From assembly GCA_035582835.1 (NCBI GenBank), contig JAYKAV010000023.1:1080357-1144356 (forward strand): 64,000 nucleotides of DNA, given 5' to 3'. Origin of the DNA: Phoebastria nigripes. Its lineage: Eukaryota; Chordata; Aves; Procellariiformes; Diomedeidae. Positions 12,389 to 24,141 of this stretch are shown here, one piece after another. The translations under genes were made by a program, and so were the position numbers. Numbering within the stretch: position 1 is the stretch's first letter; each line of letters starts with the position of its first letter. The notes beneath the pieces were generated by a model, which was not told the origin of the DNA, did no database searches, and saw only the letters and a list, made by a program, of their open reading frames with translations.

Positions 12389-14406
12389 ATAATTTAGTTG
12401 TGCAGCCAGCCCCGAGACGTTGTCTGGATAGTTATAAGTTGCATCTTACACTTCCTTTTCTTCTTCAGCCTCCTGTTCCACATACTCAGCAGTTGTAGTA
12501 TCTACATTAGGAGGGAATTTTTTTCATTTTCAGCTGAAGAGTTGCACCCAGCTAGTGTTGTGCGATTGTATACTCCTCAATTACAAGTTTGAAACACTAA
12601 TTCACATATGGGAAGGCTAACCTTTTTCTTGCTAAAACTAAAGCTAACCTTTTTGTTGAACAAAATCAGAGCTCCTTATTTTCCTTCTTCCCCATTTGTT
12701 TCTCCTCTCATCCTCCTTTAAATTAATTGCTATTGCAGCTTCTTTTCCCAGTGTCAGTAAGTTGATGTCTGCTGCTTGCACAAGAGAATCAAATCTGTGA
12801 CTTTTCCAGGCCCTTTCTAGACATCTTGGTTCCAGCTGCTCTGTTACATTAACAGCGATGAAGTGGCTCAAAATCTTTTCTGGAGTCTGGGAAGTTTCTG
12901 GGTTTGTGCCAGGCCTTGCAAAAAGAGTCACCAAAAAAATTATTAAACTTAGACTGTAAGTCAGAACAGATTCTGGAATTTACCTTTTACCAGAATTAAG
13001 CAGAATCTAAATTCATCATGCAGTAGGACATAATGGAGGAACAAATGGTATAATACAGTTATTTGTGACAGCAAGAGTCTAAAGTTCCTTCCAGCCCTTT
13101 TCAGATCTCCCTTCTGGATGCTTAGTGCTCCGTGAGGATGTTTATTCTCATCTTTGCTTCAACCACTTACCCATTCAAGACAGTAGTAAGTGTCTGGTAT
13201 AAGATAAGTTTACAGTGGTTCCATAGTTTATGGTAGCTATGAGGTTTGAAAAAAACTTTGGTACTGAATAGTGCTCAAAAAGCTCTGGTATTTTATTTTC
13301 TTTAAGTTCCTTAGTGCAAGAGGAAAACTGACTGCTTCCCTTGCTCAGGTCACATGATTTTGTAGGCATTTTCATTGCTTCAAAATTATAAGCCACTAAG
13401 AAGTACAAAGGGCCAACAACTGTCTCAGCAGTCTAGACTCCAATTTGGTTTGTAATTAAGGTCTTCCTAGGGGGTTTGAGGAGCCTGATTACAACCTAAA
13501 CTCAGAAAGACTGGGTTAACTAGCCCTCCTGTATCTAGCGTGTCTCAAGAGGATGTGTGCACACACTGGGCTTTTCTAAGAGCCATTAGTGTGCATCTGA
13601 AGACAATAGGCTTTTTGGCTTGAGAACATTTATCCAAATTTATTGTTGTAGTTAAGTGTATCTATAAAAGAAGAGGGTTTTTTAAGCATTAGAACAATTT
13701 TAATATGTTGGTTATGAAGGAAACTTTAATCAGTAAAGATGATGACTAAATCATGTGCAGGAAGGATGCAAATGTCATGCAAGTATGTGTTCTGTGAATT
13801 AACTTTTTTCTTTTTAAGAGAGATGCTATTTATTTTTATGAGCGTTAAAATCAATATAAAATACCTAGAATTAGAACAGTTTAGGAGGAGCATTCTTCCT
13901 GGACACCCCACGCATACATGCATGGGAAAAAGAGTTTTAACTTGAGCAGAGGCTATGGAATTGACCAATTAGTATAGGTCAGTATTTGTAAAGGATTTTT
14001 TTTAAATGAAACTTTTGTGCTTCCTTTTACTGACTTACGATAGAAATTAAAGTTATTGTTTAACTCACTGTTATCTAACATAAAGTTTGAGTTGTGTTCT
14101 GAGGTACCTCCAATATTTTTGCATAAATAATGGTGTGAAAATACTAATGTAGACCACATTGTAATAGTAAAACATTCTGTTTTGCATCACATGAACTTGA
14201 ATTATATACGTGCTGTGCAAACACGCATCTTTGAATACCTCCTATTTATAAGACTGTAGGAGAAACTGGTTGTTTCCTCCCTCTTACCTTCTGTATTAGA
14301 ACACTTCTTTTAGACTTGTAGCGTATTTTGCAGAAGGAATTTTCTGATAGCTCCTGCAGAAGTTCTTCAAGGATGAATGATAATTATATACCTAGCCTTA
14401 AGATTA

Positions 14407-14470
14407 ACCCCCCCCTTCCAAAAAAAACCCCCAAACAACAACAACAACAACAAAACCCCACAAAAAATAC
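14407..14470. repeat. A/C-only low-complexity tract with (AAC)n
   Basis: A C-run is followed by A-runs, an (AAC)n stretch and more A/C sequence, nearly free of G and T on this strand. It is the reverse-complement type of the G/T-only tracts listed elsewhere in the window. Confidence 0.75.
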
Positions 14471-15839
14471 CCGCTGAAGTACAGTCCTTTTTCTTCCAAG
14501 TAAATGCTCTTACCATTTAGCTGTGGAGTCATGGGTAAGTACACAATCTGGTCCATTTAATGGTCTCTGAATATAACAACACTGAATCTCTTATGAACAA
14601 ATTTTATGAGGGCTCTGATCTAGTAGGTGTGCCCTAAGAATGCTTATACTATTGAGTCCTTGACATAGATAAAGGGACTTGGGGGTTTTGTTGGGATTGG
14701 TACCAAACTTTTGAGGTCTGAACATGCCTAGGACAATGCATTTGTGGATGAGGAAATTTTACTGGCAAAAACCGTAAGTGTTTATGGATCTCATGACTTA
14801 ATTGGCCTATTAGATTTGGTGAGGTACTTTGCTTGACTGGAGTAATGCAATGTAAGTGTATAAATCCCTTAGGAAGGGCTGTCAAGAGAGGAAGGGAAGA
14901 GGGGTGCCTTACGTACGTTGGTTCTGAGGTCAATAGCGTAGGAGATAACCTGCCATAAACCTGGGTAGTGATAAGAGGGAGACAAAATTCAGAGGGGTCT
15001 GCTTTATGCCTTAAAATCAGGACAATCAAGTGGGAAAAACATTCAAGAGCATGTAGAGTCACACATACAAAGCAAAGGACTTCATAGTAAAAGAGAGAGT
15101 AACTTCAGGGCTATCTGAGAAAGGATTGGTCCAGATGGTTCTTGATATGTGCTGATGGTGGCAGATGATGAAAACACAAAGACTCTGAGCTCTAACTTTC
15201 TAATTAATAAGACATTCATTTGCTGAGATTTTGAAGGATGAAAGTATCTTGTATGAGAGGGACCTTAAAAAGATGGAGTTCACAATGACAGTATAAAAAT
15301 CATGAGGAAAAAAACCAAGGTATAAAGCCAATAAAATAAAGATTTGGTACACCTGAAAGTCCTAGAAGTAAATCAGAAACAGAAAAAATGACTGAAGGAT
15401 ATTTCTGAGAGACCGAACTAACAAGCTTGGAAAGCTATGAAAAGATAATGTCAAAAAGGTACTGGTTTTTTTTGTCATTCTTTGAATTGTTGGTGAAAAG
15501 ACAATTAAGCAGAGGAGTAGTACAGATAAATTGCACTGTTTCAGCTAGTCATAGGAATATTCAGCTAAATATGAGGAGCAGCAACTAATTTGAAAAAAGC
15601 CTAGTAAAATACTTGTTTGAGAACACACAGAAGATAGAAAATATATAAAAGGCAAACACATTTCCATCTTTTTAAAGAGGAAAATGGAACCTGGGGTATT
15701 ACCAATGACTCTCTTAAATTTCCTAAATAAATGTTTTAACCAGTAAATGGCATGGATGCATGAGAAGGTGAGGAAGTTTCTAAGTATTGGTTTGGCAAAA
15801 AGATTGCACACTCAAAATGTGGCTTACTAGAGGACAAGG

Positions 15840-16690
15840 GAGATGATTAATTTTTCTGGTCTGGGGAGTAAAATACATGTTTATGAAAACCCCTGATGGT
15901 ATCAAACTGGGAAAGTCTGCAGTTACACTGGAAGACAGGATTAGAATCAAAAGGTTATTAAATTGGAGCAATGGTCTGAAAAATAAAATGCAATCCAGCA
16001 GGGACAAATACAAACTTCTAAAGAAAATAATAATCCTCTTCACAAACACAGTGTGAGGAGTGACAGGCGAGGAAATGATGTGAAACCGAAAAGCATCTTC
16101 AAGTAGATCATAAGTGGAGTATAAATCAGCAATGACACACTGCAAAAGACAGCATTGTGATATGTAAATAGGAAAGCCCTTCTGTAAGAGGGGAAGTAAT
16201 TGCTCCTCTGTAGCTGGAGCTGGAAAGCCTTCTGCTGGAGTACCGGGCTCAGCTCCCATTACCTTGTATCAAGAAAGATGTCCTGAGGAGAGCGACACAA
16301 AGATCACCACTTTGGAAAACAGAGTGAAGGAACTGGGGTTGTTTTATCTCAAAAAAAGAGAAACTTGAAGAAGAACCCAGCAGTTTTGCAGAAGCTATGT
16401 TCATAGTTACAGGAGATAAGGACAAAGCTGTAGTTGTCCTGTAGGCTCTGGTAAACACAAAGGAAGTGGATGTGATGACCTTAAATCACAGCAAGGGAAA
16501 TTGAAGAAAAAGAATTCTAACCAGAAAATGAGCTTACTGTAAGTCTCAGTTGTTTTGAGGGAAGCAGTGGAAATTCTGTCTTGAAGAGATTTAGAGTGTA
16601 GGAATCATTGTAGTTGATTCTGGCTTTGTGCAAGAGTAGAGACTAGATGATCTCATAGGGTCCCTTACATTTTCAGTGAAATTCGAGAAT
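15840..16690 (+). mobile_element. ancient, decayed CR1-like LINE
   Basis: The order of weak matches follows CR1 ORF2 and its 3' end. A 'gatggtatcaaactgggaaa' block (about 15893) with 'cactggaagacagg' after it recalls the 'gatacc.aactggg..cactggagggcag' segment. Much later come 'ggatgtgatgacctt' (about 16468) and 'gactagatgatctcatagg' (about 16641). No frame is open. It is far more diverged than the other CR1 copies here. Similar weak resemblance may extend upstream to about 14,640, but I cannot support that edge. Confidence 0.55.
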
Positions 16691-17186
16691 TAGGTGACTT
16701 CCAAATAGGTTTTAAGAATATAAAGTCTAGACTCGGCTCCCTTTGTTCATTTGTGACTAGCTTCTTGAGCCAGATGTATCTTCCCTGGGTACCTGATGAA
16801 CTAAAATTAGGATCTGATCTTTTGGAATGGGACTCAATGGGTTCATTGCTGCCTTGACTTCTAAATTATTCAAGTGTTTCTTGTATTCTTTCTGATAGTA
16901 AGGGGTTGCAGAGCAGGTTCAAGGAAATTTGTACTTACAGATGAATATGACTTTTACTTTTTCTGTGGTTGGTTATGAAACTGTCAGTCGTAACACTTCA
17001 GATAATATTCAGATCATAATGAGGCTTTAGTGCTTATTCTGTTCAGATTCTGCAAAACTCTTGTCACTGCCGCGATCCTTATCAGCATGCATTCTGAAAG
17101 TGTAGAAATATTCAATGCTGGTGTTTTCAAATTAGTATCTAAAGCCCAAATAGTCTATCCTGAAAGGTATATCAATTTGTATGAAA

Positions 17187-17252
17187 AATAATAGCTATTT
17201 AGATGGATAGCTGGAAAATTTAATAAAACTTTTCATAAAATACTGGAAGTGC
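17187..17252 (+). repeat. 66-bp direct duplication, copy 1
   Basis: The 66-bp sequence starting 'aataatagctatttagatgg' and ending 'atactggaagtgc' recurs at 19659-19724 in the same orientation with 4 mismatches and no gaps. The similarity stops abruptly at both ends. I do not recognise the family. Confidence 0.9.
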
Positions 17253-17743
17253 CCTTTTTTTCAAGACCTTCAGGCAGATGGTCCTTAAAACTGTAGACCC
17301 CAGCTCTGAGAAGATGCTTTGCATAAATTTTGCCTGAAGAATAAAGTTCTGACCAACGTAACTTTTCTAACTAGCAAATGACTAATCTGCCATATGAACT
17401 TGCTGTGGTCTTTTGTCTGTAACTGTAGGGAAAAACTTGTGATGGAAGCAAAAATGATTGCTACGTCATACAAAATTGTTAGTTAAGGAACAGCAAAAAA
17501 AATCGTACTAATATTTTCCCCTATGCAGATTGTTGATAAAATAAGATTTAAGTTGTTGAGCACATCCTATACCAGTTCTTGGTGGAGAAAAAAATGTTTT
17601 GCATATTCATAAATGCTCTCTAAGAAATTTATTTGAGGTTGCAAAATAAAACTATCTGTTACTTTCTGCCAAGAAGAAAGAATAAAGTAATTTCTTAATA
17701 AACTACTTGTATGAGCAATCAAGCTCTTACCTGAGGAGAAATA

Positions 17744-17780
17744 TTTTTTTTTATATATATATATATATATATATAAAAAA
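17744..17780. repeat. T-run/(TA)n/A-run self-complementary tract
   Basis: T-run, about 11 TA units, then an A-run: a fully self-complementary AT hairpin. It is followed at 17797-17880 by a G/T-only tract. Both are low-complexity sequence in the large KIAA0232 intron. Confidence 0.85.
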
Positions 17781-17796
17781 CCAAAATATAAATAAA

Positions 17797-17880
17797 ATAA
17801 ATATTTTGGGGTTTGTGGTGGGGTTTTTTTGGTTGTTTTTTGTTTTTGTTTTGTTTGGTTTTTTTTGTTTGTTTTTAATT
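17797..17880 (+). repeat. G/T-only low-complexity tract
   Basis: From the 'ttttggggtttgtggtgggg' start the plus strand is almost exclusively G and T for about 80 bases, ending in TTTG/TTTTG units. The two G4 runs and neighbouring G pairs could support a G-quadruplex, which is inference. Confidence 0.8.
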
Positions 17881-19658
17881 TATCAACATGAACTTCCCTT
17901 TTAATACATCTGTACACATAAGGAGAGGGGGAAGGAACCCCACCCTCCTGCCCCCTCCAAATTCCTCCTACCTTTTGTTCCTTGACTTTTCCATCTGTGC
18001 ACTTATCATTTGGATAATAAAACCTCATATTGCAGATGTGACAGTACCAGGTTTATCATTTTATCATATGAATGGGTCTTTTTTTCTTGAATTCTGCTTT
18101 CATGNTTCTAGACCTGGTCTTTCCCAACTTTGGTAGTCACCGTTTCCTCACCTGCCTAAATGCCCCTGTCCAAGATACTCCTAAAACTTGGCTCAGTATC
18201 CTGTCATACGGAAACTACAGTTAAATTTTATCTTATGTCAGCAAACCAACAGTACCACTCAAATGTGCTGTTTATCAGGCTGCCTACTGGTCACAGTTGA
18301 AAACCGTGGTGTTGGATACGTCCCTTGCTGTAGTGAGTATGGAACAGTTTACATGAGCAAAAGAGTAAAATGTTCCTCCCGGGCCTTCATTCTGGTAGGC
18401 CCAGCTCCGCAGCCTGAAGTGTGTTCACCAAAGCAGCTTGCCCTTTTCCCCAAATCAATATAATATGATATTCTGCTGCATTCTTGCAATCAGCTAATGA
18501 ATTACATATTGCTGTCCATAGCAGTCGTGAAGAAAGCAGCAACAGAATAAAACTGTGCAGAACAGTAATCTTCCTTGGCTGCTTTATTTCAAATATGTGT
18601 GTGAGTGGAAGAGGTGAGGAAAAATCTCATCAGCTGTAGGACATGGCATTCATGGTGCAGGAAACAGTCTTTCACTTCTCTGCTTGTTTTCCCTTTTTTT
18701 CATTTGTATCCTTAACAAAACACCGAATTGCTATTCCATCATGATGCTGGAGATCAAATATGCTGTATAAAATGGTCGTTATCCACTTAAGCTCACAAAA
18801 TCTCTCCTTCATGTTAGCTACTTTACTCCAGCTAGATTACAGAGTCATTTCACTGTAATTTGATCTTTGAAGCAGCACTAGAATTTTTAGTTGAAAGAAA
18901 CTAATACTTGGTTTTATTCCTTTAGAAAGTATTTGTACTGGTGTTTGCAAAGAATGGTTATTCTTTTGTATACCAGAGGTTTCAGTTGAGATTTTGGATA
19001 AAAGACCTAAGTGGACAGCCCTGCTGTTGTATGAAGTTCTGAGGAAGGTTCATTTGAGAAAACAGACATAAAATGATGTTGGAAGGAACAGATGCGAGCT
19101 AGATGCCAACGAAAAACATATAAATGCTATTTAAAGTTTTGAAACTATTTTACTCTTTCAAACTCTTATACAAACAATAGCAAACATTAAAATGATTTTT
19201 CTGCTGCTGTTGGCTTAACTCTCAGTAGGGGACAGATGAGAGGGGGACAGAAGCAGAATTTAAGTTTTAGTTTTTGTGTGTAACTGCATGCTTCTGACCC
19301 GAATCTACTGAAAATTGTGACTGAAATCTGCCAGAATTCAGGGGGAGGAGAATCTTTCATAACTGTAACAGTACCNTAGTGTTTGTGCTAGTGAATGCTA
19401 AAGTCCTCAAGTGATTTTACATATCCTCAACCAGAAGCTTGAAGAGAAGCCTTAGTTACCATATGTCTAGCTGTAAAACAAGAAAAGAAACCCATCAGTC
19501 TTCTCTCAGACCTGCAGCAAGACTGGGAGTGCAACAGCATTGCAGTTGGTTTTGCCTTGTTGTCTTTGAGCTGTACTTAAGAATAAAGTAAAATAAATAT
19601 GAATAGTTTCAGAGAGGAAAGACTTCCACTTGCAATTTCTAATACTAGTACAATTGAG

Positions 19659-19724
19659 AATAATAGCTATTTAGATGGGTAGCTGGGAAATTTATTAAAA
19701 CTTTTCATAGAATACTGGAAGTGC
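19659..19724 (+). repeat. 66-bp direct duplication, copy 2
   Basis: This is the second copy of the sequence at 17187-17252, same orientation, 62 of 66 bases identical, 2,472 bp downstream in the same KIAA0232 intron. Confidence 0.9.
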
Positions 19725-20080
19725 ACATGAGTATGTGTGAGATGAGGAGGTGGCATAAACTGAAAATGCAGTTTTAAAAGGGAAAGAAAAGGAAGGTAGA
19801 GTCATGGGACTATTCTGGAGTTGGTATTTCTTATTTGCTAATTAAGGGTGGTACTTTAATTTTCAGAAATTTTCATGATGACAGACTGTACAATTGTAAA
19901 CATCTAAGCAACTGTAGAAGGAAATGGTTTTCTTTAGTGAATGTATAAAATGGACATCAGCCCGTGTCCCCCATCACCTCCCAAACAAAACCCCCAAATG
20001 GCCTTAGTATGGATAGCGGGTCTTTATATCCGTCCTTTTGCCTTACACATCTGACCTTAATGCTGGTTTAGAAATAAGAC

Positions 20081-20470
20081 ATGTCATTCCATGAGGGTCA
20101 GTGTTGGGGCAAGAGTGCCATGTCTGAGCTCAGACTGAAGCCCTGCTGGGCTGCTTCTGCATGCAGCCAGAAGGTGAATCTCTGGCTTTCTCTAACTCTT
20201 CTGGTATCGAGGCAGTGGTGGAAGGACATGGGCGCTGAGGCAGCCCGCAGCCAGCATCAGTTCAGTCACCGAGCCATCCTGAAGCAGATACGTAGGCTCT
20301 GATGGTGGCTTAGCCCAGGAAGCAAGACCACTGTAGCTTGTTATACCCTGCCAGACTCAAGCTGGCTTTGCTTGTAACCCGCTGTGGTTCATCCAGCTTA
20401 CCACCTGTGCAGATCTGAGTGCAGGTGTGACACCAGCGGCGTGGGAAACTTTGAAGTTAATAAAGCATTT
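20081..20470 (+). other. GC-richer intronic segment with open frame and poly(A) signal
   Basis: This stretch is clearly richer in G and C than the surrounding intron. It contains a 73-codon open frame (20081-20302) and ends with AATAAA (about 20460-20465) followed by a T/G-rich stretch. I recognise no protein family in the frame. It could be an unidentified repeat, a terminal exon of a short transcript, or chance. No splice acceptor stands out. Confidence 0.3.
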
Positions 20471-20594
20471 TGTCTGTGGAGTTTAGATGCCTCTATCTGT
20501 AGTCGGCAGCAGAGTGAGGCTTCCGTGTTCTAATTCATTTGTAAATGCACATATTTCTTATGAAGTCCTGCTTCAAATACCCTTGAGCTTGCTT

Positions 20595-20630
20595 CCCCCC
20601 CCCCCCCCCCCTTCTTTTTTCTTTTTTTTT
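20595..20630. repeat. C17 followed by T-rich run
   Basis: Seventeen C (20595-20611) are followed by T-runs broken by single C. The layout is the same as at 2243-2280. Lengths may be assembly artefacts. Confidence 0.8.
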
Positions 20631-21830
20631 AAACTATGGTTTAACTTTCTAAGAACTCCCTTTTCTGGAGTTGGGGTTTGAGCTTTTGGAGGGTGGTTCC
20701 AAAAGAACTGTTCCTCGGTGTTACGAGAGGAAACCAGCATGGATAATTTCAATATTCATTATAGCAGAATTTCGTGGGGAAAAAAGTTTAATCTGGCAGA
20801 CGCTTCTGAATACAGCACTCTCAAGCTGCTTATTTGGTTTGGGAGGGACTTCTCTTTATTAAGTAATAAGCATTTGTCAGTTTAGGTTCTATAGATTTGT
20901 AGTTCTACAAAAGAGGAACAAAAGGAGGCTTGTTAATTTTCCATGCTTAAATGTTCTCAGGTTTACAGAGGGGGAAGCTGGATAGAAACTCAGTGTTGAT
21001 GCTCATTTATTAGTGTTTTTAGTAGCTAGTTGCACTATAGTTTGTCTTAGACAGAATGATTCAAATATCTATAGGGGATGTTAAAAGCTGGCATCATCTT
21101 TTGAAGGTTAATGGGGTTACCACAGATGCAGTCATAAAACCAGGGACATGTCTGTTGTGACAAGCCTTTGGTATTTTAGCCATGTCCATTAATTTTACAA
21201 GGAAAGGGCTCTGGTAAATTTAAATTAGCATTAAAATATGGGGCAGAGGGCGAGTATTTAGGCATTTTTAGTGAGTAGATTGGGATTATTTTTAGCATAA
21301 AGACAACTTATTAATCATCCTCATAACTAGTTTTTCCTCATACTGACATATTAGTTCTCTAGTTTAATTTTACGTTATCCCATTGATGGTAATGGTACTG
21401 GTAATTCACCCTTCCTGACTTTAAACATTAAATTTTGCTGNTTTTTGTTTGCTTTCTTTTCTGTTTTCTTTTACACTGAACTATTTGTCATGTTGACTAA
21501 TGTTGTTTCGTTGTATTTTCATCTCTTGGGTAGCTATCTGTTCTCTCGTGTACTTAGATTATACAGTGTAGGGCTGGAATTCATCTTTTTGTTCTGGTTT
21601 GTACAACTCTGTGTCGGCAAAGTATGAGCCCCTGCGTGGAGTTCATATTGAGTATAACAGTTCAGATAATGGATGTTCTATTGTAGTTTGACAGCCCTTT
21701 CCCATTAGTATTAGAAATTGAACAGTGTGACCTGCAAGACCTAGCAAATTGGTTGTAATACCAGAGTTTCCTCCTTTACATGTAAGTATATTATTTATGG
21801 CATAATGAAGCGTGATTATTGTCTAAACAC

Positions 21831-21939
21831 TTTCCTATATTGAATACTAATCTGCAGAGAATGAGTGGCAGCCAGGAAAAGCAATGCTGGTGGGAAAAGG
21901 CGCTCTATTCTCCCCTTTTTCCTGCATCACAGTGTGAAG
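21831..21939 (+). CDS. KIAA0232: KIAA0232 exon (FPILNTNLQ...WWEKALYSPLF)
   Basis: The coding sequence reads FPILNTNLQRMSGSQEKQ and then CWWEKALYSPLFPASQCE plus one base. The donor is GTAAGA at 21940. The human protein as I remember it continues ...LEEFPVLNTDIQGM... with the same spacing, so homology places the exon start at 21831, directly after the large exon's LEE. The dinucleotide before it is AC (21829-21830). A good alternative acceptor, CTGCAG ending at 21857, would start the exon at 21858 in the same phase and drop nine residues. A base-call error or strain variant at 21830 (C for G) is the simplest explanation. Phase out is 1, completed by 'ag' of the next exon. Confidence 0.88.
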
Positions 21940-24043
21940 GTAAGAAGCTGTGCCTGTTCGAACTCACTTGCTGTTGCATTCTGTGTTAGAATGAATTGCT
22001 CTTTCTTACGGATTTGAATTGTTGCAGATGAATTGGAACTATCATCTGTATTTAAAAAAAAAAAAAAAACCAAACAAAACAGTAAACTTCCACAATAAAT
22101 TCTCTTATCTGAGAGAAAACTGGGATGCTTCAGTTACATTTGTAATAGATCTCTAGCATGCTTCTAAATAGTTTTTAAATGAAAGTGCTTTTAAAATAGT
22201 CTTAACATTTATGCAAATTTACTTAATTCCAGAGCCTGGAATTAAGTAAACAGAATATTAATCTCTGACTCTGAAAATACTTTATTACCTTTTTGAATAT
22301 GTTTCAACCTGAATAATGCTTATTGGGTAGCTAATTTAATAAGAATGTGAAAACATTATAATTGCCTTTTATGGGTTTGTATAAATAACATGCCAGTTAT
22401 TCAGTGAATGTGTGGAATTTCTCTCAAGCTGGGAAGGAGAGGGATTTGCCTCTTGGCCAATCCTTTGACAGTGACAATCTGGGATTTTTTCTGTCCCACA
22501 CAGAGAGTAAGTCCAGTCTTGGTAGGCAGGCTGCTCGCAAGCGGAAGCAGGTGTGCTTCCAGCACTCTCTCTTGCCTCCCAAGAATTCATAGCATCTGAC
22601 AGCTGGCCCAAGCCCAGGGTTTTCAGTGGACAGGCAAGAACCCAGACAGCTTTTTTTTGCCTGCATACCAATTTACCTTTTCTGGGGAGAAGGCAAGAAG
22701 CTAAATAAGAACATTCTGTGTACCTAATTGACAGGCTATCTGATGCTTTCTGTTGGTAGAGGCTCAGTGCAAGAAACTTCTGATCAGAGACCTGGTTCCT
22801 TAATAATCTGGAAGTAGATTAGCCAGTAATTATTACTGAACTATTTTTGGAGCACACCTTAAAGTGCAACCAACTGAACAGTGTTCTTGGTGCCTAAATG
22901 CCCTTACTTTGGTGTTTAGGACAGTTTGGGTTACTTTCAAGAACATCTTAACTTACTTCACTCCCAACTATAGAAATGTGTTTGCACAGTGAAAGAGAAT
23001 AGATTGATGCCTACAGGACTTTGATTTGCCTCCTGGACTGGTCACAGGACCTCCCATATTAGAAAAAAAACTCAGTATTTACAAAGTAGAGATATTTAGT
23101 GTCCTTTTGTAAAGGTTTTTTTTTCCCCACAGTGATAATTGCAGAGGTATTACTGGTGTACTAGCAAATGTAGTGAGTCACACTCTCGAGTATGTATTTT
23201 ACAGAGTAATCCTTGAATTCCTGTGAGTAAATTGTGTCATCTTTTTGCTGACATCTGCTGGTGAACCTGCGTAACTGTCTCAGTGTTCCACCACCTTACT
23301 TCATCAGAGCAAGACACAATATACAGTATAAAATACTATGAAGTCCAGAACCTGCTTGATACAGTGGCAGAATTTCTGTGAAGTAGAATAGTTCCAGGAT
23401 TTCCTCTATTAGACTAAGTTTAACAAAACTAGAGCTTTACCCTCAGAGCTAGTGTTATGCTTTCACAAATCTTTAGCTGTATCCAGTTTTCTGTATGGAT
23501 ATTTTTTATATTGATGCATGTGATCCATATATATCAATATGATATATGTCGATATTATACATGGAAGTTTACTCTGGTAAGTAGAAACCACAGCCATTCA
23601 NGTCAACTTTTTTTTTTGAGCTTCAGTCAGGATCAGGCTGCTGTTGCAGTATATTTTGTATGGGTATAGAAATAGGAATGATCTAAAACACTGTGCAGTA
23701 TCAGAATTGAAAAATGTACTGAACCATTTATAATAAAAAAGCAATTCTTGCTCTTTGTACCTTACTATTTTAGATGTTTTAATTAACTAAGTAGCTTCTT
23801 TTTTTTATTATTTGGTTATCCAGGTAAGATTTGATGAAGCTTCCGTAAGGTATTATGCATCTTTCCTTAAGGATGTCAAACTATAAAATCCCCCACAAGC
23901 ACAGAGTTTACATGGCTTAGAGTGTGAATTTCAACAATACTTCTCTAGATGCTTTCATTTTGGCCGAATGTAAATAACAGTGTTCCTCAATTCTGTTTTT
24001 TCTTCCTTTTTCCTCTGAAACACCCCCACAAACACAATGTAAG
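21940..24043 (+). other. KIAA0232: KIAA0232 intron
   Basis: Intron of 2.1 kb with a GTAAGA donor and a TGTAAG acceptor. It contains an A17 run (about 22052-22068) and the perfect 15-bp inverted repeat at 22218-22250. I recognise no CR1 or LTR in it. Confidence 0.85.
22218..22250. repeat. perfect 15-bp inverted repeat, 3-nt spacer
   Basis: The left arm TTTACTTAATTCCAG (22218-22232) and right arm CTGGAATTAAGTAAA (22236-22250) are exact reverse complements separated by AGC. There is no T-run terminator context. It lies in a KIAA0232 intron. Confidence 0.95.
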
Positions 24044-24141
24044 AGTGTTATACAAATGCCAAGGGAGAGAATGGTGTAGGAGAATTTGCAGATGTAAAGG
24101 AAATATCCAATGATGATGAACATCTTTTAGATTTTAATATG
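24044..24141 (+). CDS. KIAA0232: KIAA0232 exon (CYTNAKGENG...)
   Basis: This 98-nt exon finishes a Glu codon and encodes CYTNAKGENGVGEFADVKE followed by ISNDDEHLLDFNM. The acceptor is AATGTAAG ending at 24043; the donor is a consensus GTAAGT at 24142. The remembered human counterpart CYTNAKGESGLEEYPDAKE...LLDFN agrees closely. The segment is strongly acidic. Exon phases are 1 in and 0 out, matching both neighbours. Confidence 0.92.

Larger units (their letters stand above)
10976..21830 (+). other. KIAA0232: KIAA0232 intron (10.9 kb)
   Basis: The donor GTATGT at 10976 is standard. The 3' end directly before the homologous coding reading is AC (21829-21830), not AG. The intron holds CR1 copies at 11099-11335 and 11905-12388, a decayed CR1 at about 15840-16690, two copies of a 66-bp sequence (17187-17252 and 19659-19724), G/T- or A/C-only tracts, an AT hairpin (17744-17780), a GC-richer stretch with an AATAAA (20081-20470), and a C17/T-rich run (20595-20630). 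The intervals 12,400-14,400 and 20,640-21,800 show nothing I recognise. Confidence 0.8.
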
